Below are positions 6,818 to 8,383 of a stretch of 8,383 nucleotides of DNA, one piece after another. The position numbers and the translations under genes are program-made. The first letter of the stretch is position 1. Every line of letters starts with the position of its first letter. The notes under the pieces were generated by a model. The model made no database searches. It saw nothing but the letters and a program-made list of their open reading frames with translations, and had not been told where the DNA came from. The DNA comes from an uncultured bacterium (GTDB lineage: Bacteria; Actinomycetota; Coriobacteriia; Coriobacteriales; Coriobacteriaceae), in the NCBI GenBank assembly GCA_905215115.1, contig CAJMOP010000088.1:1-8383 (forward strand), given 5' to 3'.

Positions 6818-8122
6818 TTAGATGGTGAATTCGGCGAAGTTGCGGTCGCCGTCTGCGGTGCCGGTGTCGCCTGTTGCGGCTGCTGGCACCAGCGCGTCGC
6901 CGCCGACGCTTTGCAGCAGCTCGGCCACATTTGCATCGGGGTTCTGACACAGGATATCGAGCAGCTCGATAAAGTCACGGATGACCTCACGCGGTGTCAA
7001 GTGCGTATCGGCTCCCACGCGGCCAAACTCAATCTTGAGGAAGTCCACCAAGTCGTTCTCGGTAAGCGTGGGCGTCCAGCCAAAGTAGCCGGCGTGAATT
7101 TGCATGAGTTTTTCGATCAGCACCAGTAGCTCCTCGTAGGTGAGCGGCTGCAAGCGGATGATGGGCGCGAGCATGTCCTTAAGGTCCTCGCGTGCAAAGC
7201 GACCCTGAGCGAGCCGGCTGCGCAGAGCCTCGTAGGAGAATACGCCGCGGCGGCGGTCCTCGATGGAGGTCGGCGTGCCGCCCATGATCATGCCCAAGTA
7301 CTGCGCCTTGCCCTGGAGCGTGTCGTTGTACATGGTGAGGATTTTCTCGTAGTTGTACTGGCGCGTGATGGCGTTGGGAATCTTGTACAGGTTTACGAGT
7401 TCGTCGATGAGCACCAGCATGCCCTTGTATCCGCTGCAGACCAAAAAGCGTGCAATGAGCTTAACGTAGTCGTACCAGTCGTCATCGCTGATGATGGTCG
7501 AGGAGCCCAGTTCGGCGCGAGCCTCGCTCTTGGTGCGGTATTCGCCGCGGATCCATTTGGTCACGCGGCTCATGGCCTCTTCGTCGCCCTCGGATACGGC
7601 CGTGCGATAGCGGCGGAGCATGCGGGTGAAGTCAAAGCCGTGGACCATCTCCTCGAGCGGGGCCAGTTGGGTATTGACGACTGACTCGTCGACGTCGGCA
7701 CACGAGGCGACCCAGCGATCCAGAATAAGGTTGAGCGCACCGCCCTCGGGGCGCGTCTTGGTCGATATGTTGCGGATGAGCTCGCGGTAGGTGGCAAGGC
7801 CCTGCCCCTGACCGCCTTGCAGGCGGCGCTCGGGCGACAGGTCGGCATCAGCGACGACGAATCCCTCGCCCATGGCGTGCGTGCGGATGGTCTGGAGCAA
7901 AAAGCTCTTGCCGGCGCCGTAACGACCGACCAGAAAGCGGAAGCTCGCGCCACCGTCGGCGATGAGACTCAGATCGGTGAGCAGGGCGCGGATCTCGACC
8001 TCGCGCCCTACGGTGATGTAGGGAAGGCCGATGCGCGGGACCACGCCGCCCTTGAGTGAGTTGAGAATGACGGCGGCGACGCGCTTGGGCACGCGGGGTG
8101 CTGCGGATGCGATATCACTCAT
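6818..8122 (-). CDS. BrxC/BrxD-type (DUF2791) P-loop ATPase
   Basis: This is a 434-residue AAA+/STAND-like ATPase of the Pfam BrxC_BrxD group, called 'BREX system ATP-binding protein BrxD' when found in BREX loci. The N-terminal stretch RVAAVILNSLKGGVVPRIGL (14-33) and VGREVEI (38-44) are characteristic. Walker A is GRYGAGKS (66-73, K72). The family stretch ADADLSPERRLQGGQGQGLA is at 91-110, followed by RELIRNISTKTRPEGGAL (113-130). Walker B is MLVLIDEL (235-242, D240/E241) and a sensor-1-like MGGTP is at 280-284. The C-terminal 120 residues look like a helical bundle or winged helix. The short acidic tail ends in EFTI. Its start overlaps the end of the TerB-type gene by 8 nt, and GAGAGGA lies 10 nt upstream of the ATG, so the two are co-translated. 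No DNA-binding or nuclease motif is visible, so it most likely powers or assembles a complex with its neighbours (inference). Confidence 0.9.
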   Translation of the reverse strand: MSDIASAAPRVPKRVAAVILNSLKGGVVPRIGLPYITVGREVEIRALLTDLSLIADGGASFRFLVGRYGAGKSFLLQTIRTHAMGEGFVVADADLSPERRLQGGQGQGLATYRELIRNISTKTRPEGGALNLILDRWVASCADVDESVVNTQLAPLEEMVHGFDFTRMLRRYRTAVSEGDEEAMSRVTKWIRGEYRTKSEARAELGSSTIISDDDWYDYVKLIARFLVCSGYKGMLVLIDELVNLYKIPNAITRQYNYEKILTMYNDTLQGKAQYLGMIMGGTPTSIEDRRRGVFSYEALRSRLAQGRFAREDLKDMLAPIIRLQPLTYEELLVLIEKLMQIHAGYFGWTPTLTENDLVDFLKIEFGRVGADTHLTPREVIRDFIELLDILCQNPDANVAELLQSVGGDALVPAAATGDTGTADGDRNFAEFTI

Positions 8123-8383
8123 AGTCTAGGTATCCTCTCACGTCTGCTTCGTAATCCTCGATAATTTGCGGTCCTGCCGCGCCGAATTCGATAACGGTGT
8201 CTCCCACCAGGTCAAAGAGCGCCTCGTTGATGCTGTCGACGAGCATGTCCTCGCTCTGCCCCGATTGCACTACCGCCGATTCCGCCTGTACCGCGTTGTG
8301 CTCGAGCAGCGCGCGGAGATAAGCGTCTGCGGCGGGTGCGAGCTCGTTCGCGGCGTCGGTGGGCACAGCCGCTGCGAGCGTGG
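8115..8383 (-). CDS. C-terminal fragment of a probable TerB_N/TerB_C-domain protein (cut by window edge)
   Basis: About 88 C-terminal residues are visible. The frame is still open at the window edge, so the GTG at 8366 is internal rather than a start. The helical region (AADAYLRALLEHNAV) followed by MLVDSINEALFDLVGDTVIEF and IIEDYEADVRGYL resembles the end of TerB_C domains, which finish with a conserved 'IN..LFD..GDT.IEF...P.IIEDY' pattern. I recall this pattern from TerB_N/TerB_C proteins found next to BrxD-like ATPases. Such proteins are usually 600 residues or more and carry an N-terminal TerB_N domain and a central TerB metal-binding domain; these are not in view. It is the first of the three - strand genes and overlaps the ATPase start by 8 nt. 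The family call rests on a short fragment plus gene context. Confidence 0.65.
   Translation of the reverse strand, partial: TLAAAVPTDAANELAPAADAYLRALLEHNAVQAESAVVQSGQSEDMLVDSINEALFDLVGDTVIEFGAAGPQIIEDYEADVRGYLDYE

Noticed and set aside
6688..6990. A 100-codon - strand frame spanning the ATPase end and the intergenic gap
   Set aside because: It overlaps the ATPase C-terminus and the helicase start in another frame. The gap portion looks like repeat or structured RNA rather than protein, so it is reported as a possible repeat instead.
8115..8366. An 83-residue stand-alone small protein starting at GTG 8366
   Set aside because: The frame stays open to the window edge and no ribosome binding site can be judged upstream. 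The sequence looks like the end of a larger domain.
4257..8383. Labelling the right half a BREX locus
   Set aside because: Only the BrxD-like ATPase and an Lhr-like helicase are shared with BREX. No PglX methyltransferase, PglZ phosphatase, BrxC/PglY or PglW is visible, and the third gene looks TerB-type.
8115..8383. Calling the TerB-type gene a tellurite resistance gene
   Set aside because: TerB_N/TerB_C proteins are not the classical terZABCDE tellurite operon. No TerC, TerD or other ter gene is seen, and the neighbours are an ATPase and a helicase.
4257..8383. Recent horizontal transfer of the cassette
   Set aside because: Base composition and codon style match the left half by eye. No tRNA, integrase, transposase or direct repeat is seen at the visible boundary, so transfer cannot be supported from this window.

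Overview
The window is G+C-rich (roughly 60% by eye) and gene-dense, with strong GC3 bias that leaves long false open frames on the antisense strands. Protein style, codon use and gene content suggest an actinobacterium, most likely a gut Coriobacteriia of the Collinsella/Olsenella kind. This is an inference from familiarity with the proteins; there is no rRNA or other marker in the window.

Left half (+ strand). Positions 2-1275 hold two translationally coupled envelope genes: the C-terminal part of a hairpin-type membrane protein, whose start lies outside the window, and a membrane-anchored DUF4097 beta-repeat protein with six G/D-[SA]-G-D turns. A strong intrinsic terminator (1322-1360) ends that unit. 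Its U-tract runs straight into a TACAAT -10 box placed so that the next transcript would be leaderless. That transcript carries elp3 (tRNA wobble-uridine radical SAM/acetyltransferase enzyme) and, directly abutting it, a membrane-anchored spermidine-synthase-like Rossmann protein.

Middle. The + strand unit converges on the - strand operon across about 100 bp. Most of this gap is an elaborate nested inverted repeat (4170-4256) that probably acts as a shared transcription end.

Right half (- strand). In transcription order there are three genes: the C-terminus of a probable TerB_N/TerB_C protein (8115-8383, cut by the window edge), a BrxC/BrxD-type (DUF2791) P-loop ATPase overlapping it by 8 nt, and, after a 116-nt gap with competing hairpins, a large Lhr-like superfamily 2 helicase. 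This TerB / BrxD-like ATPase / SF2 helicase triad is the most interesting item. Its parts resemble anti-phage and DNA-processing systems: BREX type 2 pairs BrxD with an Lhr-like helicase, and comparative genomics of Ter proteins links TerB domains to DNA-processing enzymes. No methyltransferase or PglZ-type partner is seen here. Its biochemical role is, as far as I know, not established.
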